Below are positions 1 to 7,696 of a stretch of 50,809 nucleotides of DNA, one piece after another; the first letter of the stretch is position 1, and every line of letters begins with the position of its first letter. The stretch is from Nanobdellota archaeon (GTDB lineage Archaea > Nanobdellota > Nanobdellia > Parvarchaeales > Parvarchaeaceae): NCBI GenBank assembly GCA_021800365.1, contig JAJYZA010000004.1:1-50809 (forward strand). Reading direction: 5' to 3'. A program made the position numbers and the translations under genes. The notes under the pieces were generated by a model. That model did no database searches. It saw only the letters and a list, made by a program, of their open reading frames with translations, and was not told where the DNA came from.

Positions 1-1
1 A

Positions 2-166
2 AGGATATTGTTCAGCGAAGGTGGCACAAACGAGACTCCTAAGGAGTTCATGGAGTACCTCGGGCATCTCGGGTTGGAGAAGGGAAAGATAAAGATGAAA
101 CTGGACACCAAAGGATATCTCGAAGCCGATGAAGCCGGAGCTTCTGGATACGTCTTAGGGATATAA
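2..166 (+). CDS. C-terminal end of a gene cut by the window edge, possibly FAD/NAD oxidoreductase-like
   Basis: An open frame runs from the first bases to a TAA, giving 54 codons that start before the window. The stretch LDTKGYLEADEAGASG resembles the end of thioredoxin-reductase-like flavoproteins, where a similar D..GY...DE..-T-S--G string precedes a GIYAAGD motif. Here the protein stops (YVLGI) where that FAD-binding motif should begin, so if the resemblance is real the gene is truncated or frameshifted. Too little is visible to be sure of the family. Confidence 0.4.
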   Translation, partial: RILFSEGGTNETPKEFMEYLGHLGLEKGKIKMKLDTKGYLEADEAGASGYVLGI

Positions 167-232
167 TTGCTAGATTTCGTAGTTGGAATCAAAATCCTCT
201 TCTATATCAGGGATTCCTGCCATATCAATGTG

Positions 233-352
233 TTACTGAGTGAAATCGCTCTTTTGCCGCACTCCGAGTTTTTTAAATTTTTCAATCCTCTCTGTGTGCA
301 GTGACTGAGGACTTGCTAATTTAACGGGTCTGCCGGAAAATTTCCATTTCAT
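233..352 (-). CDS. Small 39-codon ORF, possibly a degraded gene
   Basis: This ATG-started frame is absent from the ORF track because it is short. It reads MKWKFSGRPVKLASPQSL and continues with an amphipathic ERIEKFKKLGV stretch, which looks protein-like. After its TAA the same frame continues open (HIDMAGIPDIEEDFDSNYEI) to a TAG at about 173, as if a 59-codon gene had gained an in-frame stop. I see no Shine-Dalgarno. It could be a real micro-protein, a decayed gene, or chance. I recognise no family. Confidence 0.3.
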   Translation of the reverse strand: MKWKFSGRPVKLASPQSLHTERIEKFKKLGVRQKSDFTQ

Positions 353-394
353 AAGGCGGGGGTTGAAAGGCGAAAAAGTAAAAATACGTAAAAA

Positions 395-1156
395 TCAAAA
401 AAGACTATTTATCTCAGTGTATTTTATGTAAGCTCTGCCTTTATCAACGGTGGGGAGGATCACCTCAAAGAGATAATCTTTTCCGCCGTATACGAATCTT
501 AATCGATTATCTAGTCCAACTATGATTAATTGTTTCCCACATTTTCTGATAGAGGCAATTGTATCGCGCACGAACGCATCCGCTTTTGCAGACTTTGCTT
601 TTTTATCTTTGTTATAAAAAGAATTCATATTTAGAATTATTATGTTTTCCTTGTCTATTTTTGCCTTGCATTTTTTCACGCTACATTCCTTAGAGTTTAT
701 GAAATCGTTGTATGAAAAGTAAGTTTCGTCACCACAGTGGCACACATAATAAATCTCTGGTAAACTCCCTCCAAGTGATTGATAAACTGTCGACCAGACC
801 TTATTATGACTGATATCTGTAACTTTATATTCGTCGCGTGCATCAAGAATTCTTTCTATTGCGTGCGCTTCCTCATGCTTAATCGTATCTATGATTTCTG
901 GGTTAGGGTCTTTTTTAAGATGCGTTTCATCTATCACTATCGTACCTTGGCGATATTGACCAACTGTTGCGGCATAAAGTTTCTTTAATTTTTTAATGGC
1001 ATAATTTTGGGGATTAAAAGAAGCGTATGGAAGAAACGAGTCGGCGGATGGGACGGATTCACATTCTTTATTTGCTTGTGATAACAAATCCTCTAATTTT
1101 TGTCTTAAACATTTTCTTTCTAAGTGGCTGGTCCAGAATTTAGACAGCATCCCCAT
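395..1156 (-). CDS. SprT-like zinc metalloprotease
   Basis: The 253-residue protein carries the HEEAH form of HExxH at residues 94-98. A likely third zinc ligand is His117 in SHNKVW, the spacing seen in SprT/Spartan-type proteases, where the family has GH...F/W. Behind it is a zinc ribbon formed by Cys139, Cys141, Cys158 and Cys163, which is also typical of SprT proteins. Spartan relatives cut proteins crosslinked to DNA; whether this archaeal one does is inference. The last 80 residues are lysine-rich then beta-like. A TATA-like tatttaaa lies 25-32 nt upstream, fitting a leaderless start at this ATG; a second ATG lies two codons in. It diverges from aspS. Confidence 0.75.
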   Translation of the reverse strand: MGMLSKFWTSHLERKCLRQKLEDLLSQANKECESVPSADSFLPYASFNPQNYAIKKLKKLYAATVGQYRQGTIVIDETHLKKDPNPEIIDTIKHEEAHAIERILDARDEYKVTDISHNKVWSTVYQSLGGSLPEIYYVCHCGDETYFSYNDFINSKECSVKKCKAKIDKENIIILNMNSFYNKDKKAKSAKADAFVRDTIASIRKCGKQLIIVGLDNRLRFVYGGKDYLFEVILPTVDKGRAYIKYTEINSLF

Positions 1157-1180
1157 ATTTATCTTATTAGAAGCATTTAC

Positions 1181-1188
1181 TATTTAAA
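1181..1188 (-). promoter_or_regulatory. TATA box of the SprT-like gene
   Basis: The sequence tttaaata on the minus strand sits 25-32 nt before the ATG at 1156, so transcription should begin at or next to the start codon. Confidence 0.5.
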
Positions 1189-1264
1189 CAGTTTGAATAA
1201 AAAATAATAAAATTGATTATTGCGTGTTGCACTAATTATCTTATAAATAAAGTCCACCAGGGAT

Positions 1265-1274
1265 AATTTAAATG
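1265..1274 (+). promoter_or_regulatory. TATA box of aspS
   Basis: The sequence aatttaaatg lies 23-32 nt before the aspS ATG. No Shine-Dalgarno is seen between, so a leaderless transcript is likely. Confidence 0.5.
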
Positions 1275-1296
1275 GTAGAATGTGTATTAGTATCTT

Positions 1297-2574
1297 ATGA
1301 TTACGGAGGAAGAAAAGCACTGTATTTTAAATGGCTGGGTAGAAAGTGTAAGGAATCTAGGTGGTTTGGCGTTTTTAACTGTTAGGGATATAAACGGCTT
1401 GTATCAAGTAACGCTAGTAAAAGATAAGAACCCTACGCTGTTTGAACTCGCTAAAACATTAAGAAATGAATCGGTAATTAAAGTAACTGGCGAAAAGAAA
1501 ACGAACGCAAAAGCGATAAACGGCTATGAGATAATCCCAGATAACATAAATGTATATACTGAAGCGGAGCAGCCCGTTCCGCTAAATTTAAACAAAAACG
1601 TCGAGTCATCACTGGACAAAGATCTGGATTATAGATTTCTTAGTCTCAGAAAAGAAAAGAATGTGACTACCTTTAAGATACAAAGCACAGTAAGCAACAG
1701 CATAGTAAAATTCTTCGAAAGCCGTGGATTCTACCAGATACATTCTTCAAAGATTATAGCGCAGGCTACGGAAGGCGGCGCAAACGTTTTCCCAGTTGTT
1801 TATTTTGATAAGACTGCATATCTAGCGCAGTCTCCGCAGTTTTACAAACAGATGATGATGGCAGCCGGTTTTGAGAAAGTTTTTGAAATTGGTCCAGTAT
1901 TTAGAGCCGAACCGCATCACACTACGCGACATGTGTGCGAGTATACGAGTATAGACTTAGAAATGAGCTTCATAAACTCATACGAGGATGTAATGGCAGT
2001 AATGGAAGGTATGATAACAACAATCTATAAAGATGTAGAAAAAACCAATGCAAAAGAACTAAAGAGTTTGGGAATAGAACTAGTTCAGCCAAAACCCCCC
2101 TTTCCGCGCATAACAATGAAAGAAGCTGCCGAAATTTTAAAGAATTACGGGAAAAACGTCGAAGATGACATAGACCCTGAAGGTGAAAGAATCCTTGGGA
2201 AGTACATTAAAGATAAATATGGAAGCGAATTTTTCTTTCTGACGGAATTTCCTTGGAGCATAGCGCAGTTTTACCACATGAGAAAACCAGATGATCCTAA
2301 AGTTACGTATCGTGCTGACTTAATCTATAAAGGACTGGAGATAACGACACTAGCACAACGAGAACATAGGTATGACATTCTGGTAAAACAAACCAAAGAG
2401 AAGGGATTGGACCCAGAAAAGTTTGCATTCTATCTTGATTTCTTCCGTTACGGCGTTCCTCCGCATGGCGGTTCTGGAACTGGCTTAGAGCGGATAGTAA
2501 AACAGATGCTAAATCTCGAAAATGTATCGGAAGCTACATTACTTCCGAGAACGCCAGATAGGTTAACGCCCTAA
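1297..2574 (+). CDS. aspS: Aspartyl-tRNA synthetase, archaeal type
   Basis: This class IIb synthetase of 425 residues charges tRNA with aspartate. An N-terminal OB fold (GWVESVRNLGGLAFLTVRD) binds the anticodon. The catalytic core shows ATEGGANVFPV, the QSPQFYKQ segment, motif 2 (FRAEPHHTTRH) and motif 3 (GSGTGLERIVKQML), and it ends in the usual LPRTPDRLTP. Length and order match archaeal AspRS throughout. At the position of Trp26 in the Thermococcus enzyme, which marks Asp-only specificity, this protein has Glu (GWVES). With gatCAB at 10.6-13.5 kb this suggests, but does not prove, a non-discriminating enzyme that also makes Asp-tRNA(Asn). Confidence 0.95.
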   Translation: MITEEEKHCILNGWVESVRNLGGLAFLTVRDINGLYQVTLVKDKNPTLFELAKTLRNESVIKVTGEKKTNAKAINGYEIIPDNINVYTEAEQPVPLNLNKNVESSLDKDLDYRFLSLRKEKNVTTFKIQSTVSNSIVKFFESRGFYQIHSSKIIAQATEGGANVFPVVYFDKTAYLAQSPQFYKQMMMAAGFEKVFEIGPVFRAEPHHTTRHVCEYTSIDLEMSFINSYEDVMAVMEGMITTIYKDVEKTNAKELKSLGIELVQPKPPFPRITMKEAAEILKNYGKNVEDDIDPEGERILGKYIKDKYGSEFFFLTEFPWSIAQFYHMRKPDDPKVTYRADLIYKGLEITTLAQREHRYDILVKQTKEKGLDPEKFAFYLDFFRYGVPPHGGSGTGLERIVKQMLNLENVSEATLLPRTPDRLTP

Positions 2575-2589
2575 GATGTACGCGCATTT

Positions 2590-2973
2590 CTAGGAGTATC
2601 CCTCGTATACTTTTGGACCAAACGCCTTCTTTGCCAAAGCATATGGCAATGTCCATCGAGTATCATCGCCCTTTTCGATTCTTGCATGACTGATCTTAAA
2701 TATAGTTCTTGTGTTTAGATTAACAACATAAAGATTTCCTTTAAGAGCAGATACTAATTCTGAAGCGGTTTCTGCAGATATTGCAGTAATATCTCCACTC
2801 ATTTGACTTTTTATTAGATTATCCACAGTAATTAGATAATCCCCGGAAGTATCTTCTGTATCTTCCTCGTCATCGGCGTCCATCCCGCCGGGTAATACAA
2901 TTGAAGTCGCTTTTATTTTTTCGATAGCCTCCTCCAGTTTTGTTTTTGGTTTCTGATGCTTACAAATATCCAT
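2590..2973 (-). CDS. Hypothetical protein, acidic linker
   Basis: A 127-residue soluble protein that I do not recognise. It has a basic N-terminus (KHQKPKTKLEEAIEKIK), an acidic low-complexity stretch (DADDEEDTEDT) near residues 33-42, and a mixed alpha/beta C-terminal part. No signal peptide or membrane segment is visible. Its start is well fixed because an aggagggg Shine-Dalgarno precedes the ATG at good spacing, unusual in this window where most starts look leaderless. It converges on aspS with a 15-nt gap. Confidence 0.65.
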   Translation of the reverse strand: MDICKHQKPKTKLEEAIEKIKATSIVLPGGMDADDEEDTEDTSGDYLITVDNLIKSQMSGDITAISAETASELVSALKGNLYVVNLNTRTIFKISHARIEKGDDTRWTLPYALAKKAFGPKVYEGYS

Positions 2974-2980
2974 ATTTCCA

Positions 2981-2990
2981 CCCCTCCTTT
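2981..2990 (-). promoter_or_regulatory. Strong Shine-Dalgarno of the 2590-2973 gene
   Basis: The minus strand reads aaaggaggggtggaaatATG, one of the clearest Shine-Dalgarno sequences in the window. It fixes the start codon and implies a leadered message. Confidence 0.6.
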
Positions 2991-3094
2991 ATTCTTAGAA
3001 AATACTTAAATTTATACGTTATGTATTGGAAATATTACAAATAATACTGTAAATTTATGGTGATTATTTTAGTAAATATTTAAAGAAATCAACC

Positions 3095-3775
3095 TTATGC
3101 TTTCGTTTTTTTAAGGTCATCTATAAGGTCTCTTAATTCTTTTATACTATCGCTAATTGTAGGTATTAATCTGTCAATAACCTTCTCAAATGCCTGAAGT
3201 TCTATGTTGACATCGGAAAGGGTCTTATTATATTCCTCTGTTTTACCGAGGATAGCATTCTGTATGCTGTCTATTCTCTGGTTCAGTTTATTTAGTCTGT
3301 CATCAATGGCATCCACACTTGTATCTGTTGCCTTTAACCCATTTTTAACCGAGTTCAAATCCGCAGAAGATGCTTGCCATTTTTCCTCGATTATCTGCTC
3401 TAAAACTTGCTGTATCGTATCTAGTGCTTGTCCGCTTAATCCGCTGCTTTTTTGTGGATCGCTACGTTGTGTAACCGAAGAATTCTGAACTTGCGGTGGA
3501 GTAAACTGGACTGGACCTTGATTAATTGAAAAGTTACTTGATTGTGCCGTAGACTCCTGTGCACTACTTTGCGTTACCGGCGCTGGAGGATTATTTATTT
3601 GGTTACCAGCCGCTATTGTCGCGTTTACAAGCGCATTTTTTATTGCAGTGCTATCGTAGCCCTGTTGCCGCAGGTTATCTATTATATCCTGTTCGCTCAT
3701 CCCCTGTCTTAGCATATCACTAACATCCGGAACTTCGCCTTCTTCTCTTTTCTTAAATGCATCGAATAAACTCAT
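3095..3775 (-). CDS. Coiled-coil protein with small N-terminal helical domain
   Basis: The 226-residue protein has three parts. Residues 15-52 form a UBA-like helical module (DMLRQGMSEQDIIDNLRQQGY). Residues 55-115 are a Ser/Gln/Pro-rich, probably disordered linker. The rest is a long heptad-rich region (IDDRLNKLNQRIDSIQNAIL) ending in DLIDDLKKTKA. No membrane segment is seen. It lies 4 nt downstream of another coiled-coil gene, so the two are probably co-transcribed partners. Such pairs occur in DPANN archaea, and FlaC/FlaD-like archaellum accessory proteins are also coiled coils, but I cannot assign a function. Confidence 0.7.
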   Translation of the reverse strand: MSLFDAFKKREEGEVPDVSDMLRQGMSEQDIIDNLRQQGYDSTAIKNALVNATIAAGNQINNPPAPVTQSSAQESTAQSSNFSINQGPVQFTPPQVQNSSVTQRSDPQKSSGLSGQALDTIQQVLEQIIEEKWQASSADLNSVKNGLKATDTSVDAIDDRLNKLNQRIDSIQNAILGKTEEYNKTLSDVNIELQAFEKVIDRLIPTISDSIKELRDLIDDLKKTKA

Positions 3776-3779
3776 AAGA

Positions 3780-4148
3780 TTAATTCCATTTTTTACTACT
3801 CATATACTCATCTACAATTTTAATAACGTCTTCTTTGCTTAAAAACCTTGAGGGGTCGATAAATTCTAAATATTTCTCTATAACTTTTATATCCTGCTGC
3901 TTTGCGAATTTCTCCAATTGCTTGCTTAGCCTATCCATTGCATCCTCTAATTCGAGCAGCTGCGTCTTATTGGAAGAGACGCTGGAAGATAGACCTTGAA
4001 GCAGTTCCTTTGTCTCTTTGTATTTGTCTATATTATTTTGATCGACCATTCGTATGGTGTCTTTTAGCTGAGAAAGCCGCTGATCGAATATTTTAAGCGA
4101 CTCCCTTAGCTCTACAACATTTTTAACGACATCGCCACCAGCATCCAT
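3780..4148 (-). CDS. Coiled-coil protein, FlaC/D-like at best
   Basis: The 122-residue protein is almost entirely heptad repeats from residue 8 to 90 (LRESLKIFDQRLSQLKDTI and LEDAMDRLSKQLEKFAKQ). A short C-terminal segment, FIDPSRFLSKEDVIKIVDEYM, recalls the end of archaellum FlaC/FlaD/FlaE accessory proteins, though not strongly. The start is supported by a TATA-like cataaaag about 24-30 nt upstream with no Shine-Dalgarno. It is the first gene of a two-gene unit with the coiled-coil gene at 3095. Function unknown. Confidence 0.7.
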   Translation of the reverse strand: MDAGGDVVKNVVELRESLKIFDQRLSQLKDTIRMVDQNNIDKYKETKELLQGLSSSVSSNKTQLLELEDAMDRLSKQLEKFAKQQDIKVIEKYLEFIDPSRFLSKEDVIKIVDEYMSSKKWN

Positions 4149-4398
4149 GCAATAATTAATAGATACCGGCTTTTATGCCTTTCGGCACTCTTGAAGTAAT
4201 TTGTGTATTAGCGCGAAGTCGTGTTTCGCTAATTCTTTTTAAGGTAACGCGTGGACTAATCCGAATTATTAAATTTTATAACTATAAATGGGCTTCATAA
4301 AGAGACGCGGTCACGCTAACGATACCTTATAGAAAACTTTACTTTCTGTGAGATAAACGATATAAATAGAGCTTTCTTCGCATTACGTTGTAAATAAA

Positions 4399-4408
4399 CA
4401 TATAAATA
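4399..4408 (+). promoter_or_regulatory. TATA box for the S26e-like gene
   Basis: catataaata lies about 23-32 nt before the ATG at 4431. A second TATA-like string (gatataaata) lies near 4360. The rest of the 280-bp gap 4149-4430 holds only AT-rich sequence and the minus-strand promoter of the 3780 gene. Confidence 0.5.
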
Positions 4409-4430
4409 ATACTTGGAACGTAAATAGTGC

Positions 4431-4763
4431 ATGAGCAAGAATGTCAGAAGGGGAAGAACGGGGAATGTCAGGTGCGCCTCGTGCGGCCAGCTGACGCGCA
4501 GGGATCGTTCCGTCTACCTTTTTAGAGATGGAATAAAATCATACTACTGCCCAGACTGTGCAAAGAAGATTCATGGACCCCGGCTTTATAAGGGGATGCC
4601 AAGATTTGTAAGGAGACCTTCTGTTCCAAAGACAAAGCGCAAATTCACCGTCTATTCGAGCGTTGAGGACGCACAACAGGAATCTGTGCAAGAGATAACG
4701 CCGGCGATTCCGCCGTCGAATCCGCAGGAAACGGAAGTCAAACAAGACGACAATCAAACTTAA
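4431..4763 (+). CDS. S26e-like zinc-ribbon protein (putative ribosomal protein)
   Basis: The 110-residue protein begins with a basic stretch and a zinc ribbon: VRCASCG then YYCPDCAKKIHG. Ribosomal protein eS26 has the same plan (IRCSNC...KDKAI and YCVSCAIHGK), so an eS26-like role in the small subunit is plausible. It differs in having a shorter insert between the two CxxC pairs and an added, Gln/Glu/Pro-rich tail of about 40 residues, probably disordered. It is followed after 16 nt by a membrane-anchored protein, so the pair may be co-transcribed. It could also be a zinc-ribbon protein of other function. Confidence 0.55.
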   Translation: MSKNVRRGRTGNVRCASCGQLTRRDRSVYLFRDGIKSYYCPDCAKKIHGPRLYKGMPRFVRRPSVPKTKRKFTVYSSVEDAQQESVQEITPAIPPSNPQETEVKQDDNQT

Positions 4764-4779
4764 AACAATCGTGATTTGA

Positions 4780-5589
4780 ATGATAATCAGACTGAATGTT
4801 GGGTGGCTTTCTTGGATTGCATTGGCCGTAGTAGTAATTTTAATAGCGTTATACTTCTTATTTTATTATGGACAATCGAGCCAGCCGACTGTAACTGAAC
4901 TGCCGGCAGACGTCGCGCATGCTCTTGAGTATTTCAACGCATTAAATTCGAACAAAACAATATTAGTGCCTTCGGAGTATTATTCTTTAGCTACAGCATA
5001 TTCAATAAACGGCAATAAAGTAATCTCTAATGAAACCGAATATGCCGACATATTGTTAAAAAATGAAAATTTTAGCAACGTAAATTTTGTTCTTATAGAC
5101 ATCGGGCAATTGAATTTCCTGCAATCATTGTATTATTATGCGGGTATTTCCCTTAATTACAGTATCATCCCCTTTCCTATTAGTTATACCATTACGAATC
5201 TGTCTACAAATGCAAAGAACTGTTATGATTACAAAAATGCAACTGCCGGATTCGCATTTTGCCAGTTCTTTGTGCTTGGAAGAAGGTTCGGGAATATCAC
5301 CATCGCAAATTTCCCCGCGAGCAGCACATTATATTCTATAAATGCATCCCCAATAAACGCATCCGTTTATTACAACGGCAAGAATATGTTTTATCTCCCA
5401 TCTGATGTGACATCAAACAGTACCGGTTTAAAACACGGGGTGATATTTGTCTACGAAGGATTGGTTAATTTATATCTGCCGTCGCAATTGATGTCAACTT
5501 TTTATGGAGAGCATATGTTCCTCCCAAACTCTACAACAAATAACGTATTTGATAGTTTCGGAGAAGCGAGAGTTGTAGCTCTTCATTAG
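4780..5589 (+). CDS. Membrane-anchored exported protein
   Basis: The 269-residue protein has one N-terminal transmembrane segment (residues 9-31, WLSWIALAVVVILIALYFLFYYG) and a large outside domain with many N-x-S/T sites (NKT, NFS, NLS, NAT, NIT, NAS). The part around VPSEYYSLATAYSINGNKVISNETEYADILL and NVNFVLIDIGQ weakly resembles the soluble domain following the membrane part of STT3/AglB oligosaccharyltransferases, where a sequon-binding domain lies. This is a faint likeness, and the 13-helix catalytic part is absent. It follows the S26e-like gene closely. Confidence 0.6.
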   Translation: MIIRLNVGWLSWIALAVVVILIALYFLFYYGQSSQPTVTELPADVAHALEYFNALNSNKTILVPSEYYSLATAYSINGNKVISNETEYADILLKNENFSNVNFVLIDIGQLNFLQSLYYYAGISLNYSIIPFPISYTITNLSTNAKNCYDYKNATAGFAFCQFFVLGRRFGNITIANFPASSTLYSINASPINASVYYNGKNMFYLPSDVTSNSTGLKHGVIFVYEGLVNLYLPSQLMSTFYGEHMFLPNSTTNNVFDSFGEARVVALH

Positions 5590-5740
5590 AATGTACTGCT
5601 TATAGTATGGATCTTAGAATTAAACTTGATTTAGGATTACTACAAATAAAAACGAAATCTTTACTTTGAGCCGGACGACTAAAAAGTGCATTGTTATTCA
5701 AACGCATTACCGTTTAATGATATAAAAGCTGCATAGATAT

Positions 5741-6352
5741 TCAATTTTGCCGCCAAAACCAGGATGTAGGCTCTTCTTCTTGTTCGTTACTATCTTCAGG
5801 CTCTGGAGACATTAAAGCTTTGACTTTTTCATAAGCTTCTGGCCGGTCATAAATAAACTTTACCTCACCGGAAGCAAGCAGATTACAATCAGAATCATAC
5901 ATAAGCAGTCTTATCTTATCCAGCTTCTCTGACAGCAATACAAAATCTATTCTTGTTTTTGTGCTGCCTAAGTCTTTGGTAGTACCCTCGTGATCGAGCA
6001 TGACAACGTAGATATTTTCATCCAAGTTCTTGATGTGCTGTTTGTTATGCTCATATACGTAACGCGGATCGTGTATTAGGAGAGTAGATTCAATGCTTTT
6101 AAGCGCTGATTTTGTCTGTTCGGTGATATTTTGATAGTAATCTCCAACCGTTGCACCGACTTCATGGAGGTTATAGTCCGCATCAAAGGTTATTTCTTGC
6201 TTGCCACCAAGAATATTCTCTTCTATAAAAAGTTGTGGCGCATAAAGTGTCCTAAACTTTTTTAAGGGCCTACCTTCTTTATCGTCTATTTCTCCTACCC
6301 CGAATAGTATGCTTCCCTCAAAATCACCTATTATCTTTTCGAGCGTATCCAT
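5741..6352 (-). CDS. Hypothetical soluble protein
   Basis: A 203-residue protein with no membrane segment that I do not recognise. It alternates strands and helices, with a hydrophobic strand NIYVVMLDHEGTTKD near the middle, and ends in an acidic tail (PEPEDSNEQEEEPTSW). A TATA-like tatttata lies about 25-30 nt before the ATG, supporting this start. It stands alone between the convergent 4780 gene and citrate synthase. Confidence 0.6.
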   Translation of the reverse strand: MDTLEKIIGDFEGSILFGVGEIDDKEGRPLKKFRTLYAPQLFIEENILGGKQEITFDADYNLHEVGATVGDYYQNITEQTKSALKSIESTLLIHDPRYVYEHNKQHIKNLDENIYVVMLDHEGTTKDLGSTKTRIDFVLLSEKLDKIRLLMYDSDCNLLASGEVKFIYDRPEAYEKVKALMSPEPEDSNEQEEEPTSWFWRQN

Positions 6353-6469
6353 TATCGAATATAGAAACGTACCGCTATAAATAACCGTAAGCGCACGCTA
6401 AACTAAATCTTAATGCAAATAATCAACAAAAAATAAATGTTTGTATCTTTATATTAAAGACCAAGCTTA

Positions 6470-7624
6470 TTATTTTCTTTTGTCTATCGGCACATATTCT
6501 AAATCGAGTGGTCCTGTGTAAATTTCTAGAGGCCTAAATAATTTGTTGTGTTCCCAGTATTCCAATATATGCGCACACCATCCGACGGTTCTGGCAGCCC
6601 CGAAAATCGGTGTGAACAGCTCTGGCGGTATGCCTGCCCAAGTATAAAGTGGCCCAGCAAAAAAGTCTATGTTCGGCCATATGCCATGTGATTGTCCGAG
6701 CTTATCTATCATCAATTTTTCCGCGATGAGTGTAATCTGCGTAAGCCGTTTTTGGTCTCCCGCTGCTATATTGTCGATATCCGTGAGCCAAGCCTTCAAT
6801 ATTTTTGCGCGCGGGTCGTAAGTCTTGTAGACTCTGTGGCCGAATCCCATTATCTTTTGTTTCCCGGCCAAAGCGTCATTTATATAAGTTTCAGTGTTGC
6901 TTGGATCCCCTATCGACCGCATCATTTTAAGTGCCGCCTCATCTGCGCCACCGTGCAGTGGCCCTTTCAAAGTCGCGATTCCAGTCGTAACCGATGCATA
7001 TATGTCGGCAAGGGTAGATGCGGTTACCATGCTGGCGAATGTCGAAGCATTGGTGCTATGCTCCGCATGCAGGATGAACATCAGATCTATGAGTTTTACT
7101 GCCTTTTTATCCTGCCGTGAGCCGCTAAGCATGTACAAAAAATTATCGGCGTGGCTTAGATTGTTATCCGGTTTTACGTAGTCCTTGCCGCTCTGCATCC
7201 TTCCTATCGCAGCGACGATAGTCGTAGTCTTTGCTATAAGCTTTATAGTTTTTCGCATATTTGCCTCTGGAGAACTATCGGTCAATTCTTTGTCCTCTGC
7301 CGATAAAGCTGAAACGGCTGTCCTCAATATATCTATAGGTGGTGCTTTCCCTACCGACGTTTTTATTATACTTTTTACGTTATCTGGTATGTCGCGATTG
7401 GATTTTAATTGTCCGGTGAATGCGTCTAATTCTGGGCGCTTAGGAAGTTTACCGTACAACAACAGATAAGCGGTTTCCTCAAAATTAGAATTTGCAGCTA
7501 GTGCCTCTATCGGATATCCTCTGTACCATAGTTTTCCTGCAGTGCCGTCTACCTTACATATTTTACTTTCTGCGGCGTATACCCCTTCTAATCCTAAATA
7601 AATCGGCGGCGTAGTGTCTGTCAT
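6470..7624 (-). CDS. gltA: Citrate synthase
   Basis: The enzyme joins oxaloacetate and acetyl-CoA to citrate. The 384-residue length is that of archaeal and Gram-positive types. Family signatures are in order: LWYRGYPIEALA, HAEHSTNASTFA, GPLHGGADEAALKMM (substrate histidine), GFGHRVYKTYDPR (catalytic histidine) and NIDFFAGPLYTWAGIP (catalytic aspartate), with GAARTVGWCAHILEYWE near the end. A TATA-like string 20-28 nt upstream supports the start. No other citrate-cycle gene is in the window, so it may serve a partial pathway such as glutamate supply. It could act on propionyl-CoA (methylcitrate); sequence alone does not decide. Confidence 0.93.
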   Translation of the reverse strand: MTDTTPPIYLGLEGVYAAESKICKVDGTAGKLWYRGYPIEALAANSNFEETAYLLLYGKLPKRPELDAFTGQLKSNRDIPDNVKSIIKTSVGKAPPIDILRTAVSALSAEDKELTDSSPEANMRKTIKLIAKTTTIVAAIGRMQSGKDYVKPDNNLSHADNFLYMLSGSRQDKKAVKLIDLMFILHAEHSTNASTFASMVTASTLADIYASVTTGIATLKGPLHGGADEAALKMMRSIGDPSNTETYINDALAGKQKIMGFGHRVYKTYDPRAKILKAWLTDIDNIAAGDQKRLTQITLIAEKLMIDKLGQSHGIWPNIDFFAGPLYTWAGIPPELFTPIFGAARTVGWCAHILEYWEHNKLFRPLEIYTGPLDLEYVPIDKRK

Positions 7625-7696
7625 CTTATTTCAAATCAGCGAGTAAATATAAGTTTTATTTATCTTGGAATGAAAAGGCATGGACTAAGCTCTTGT

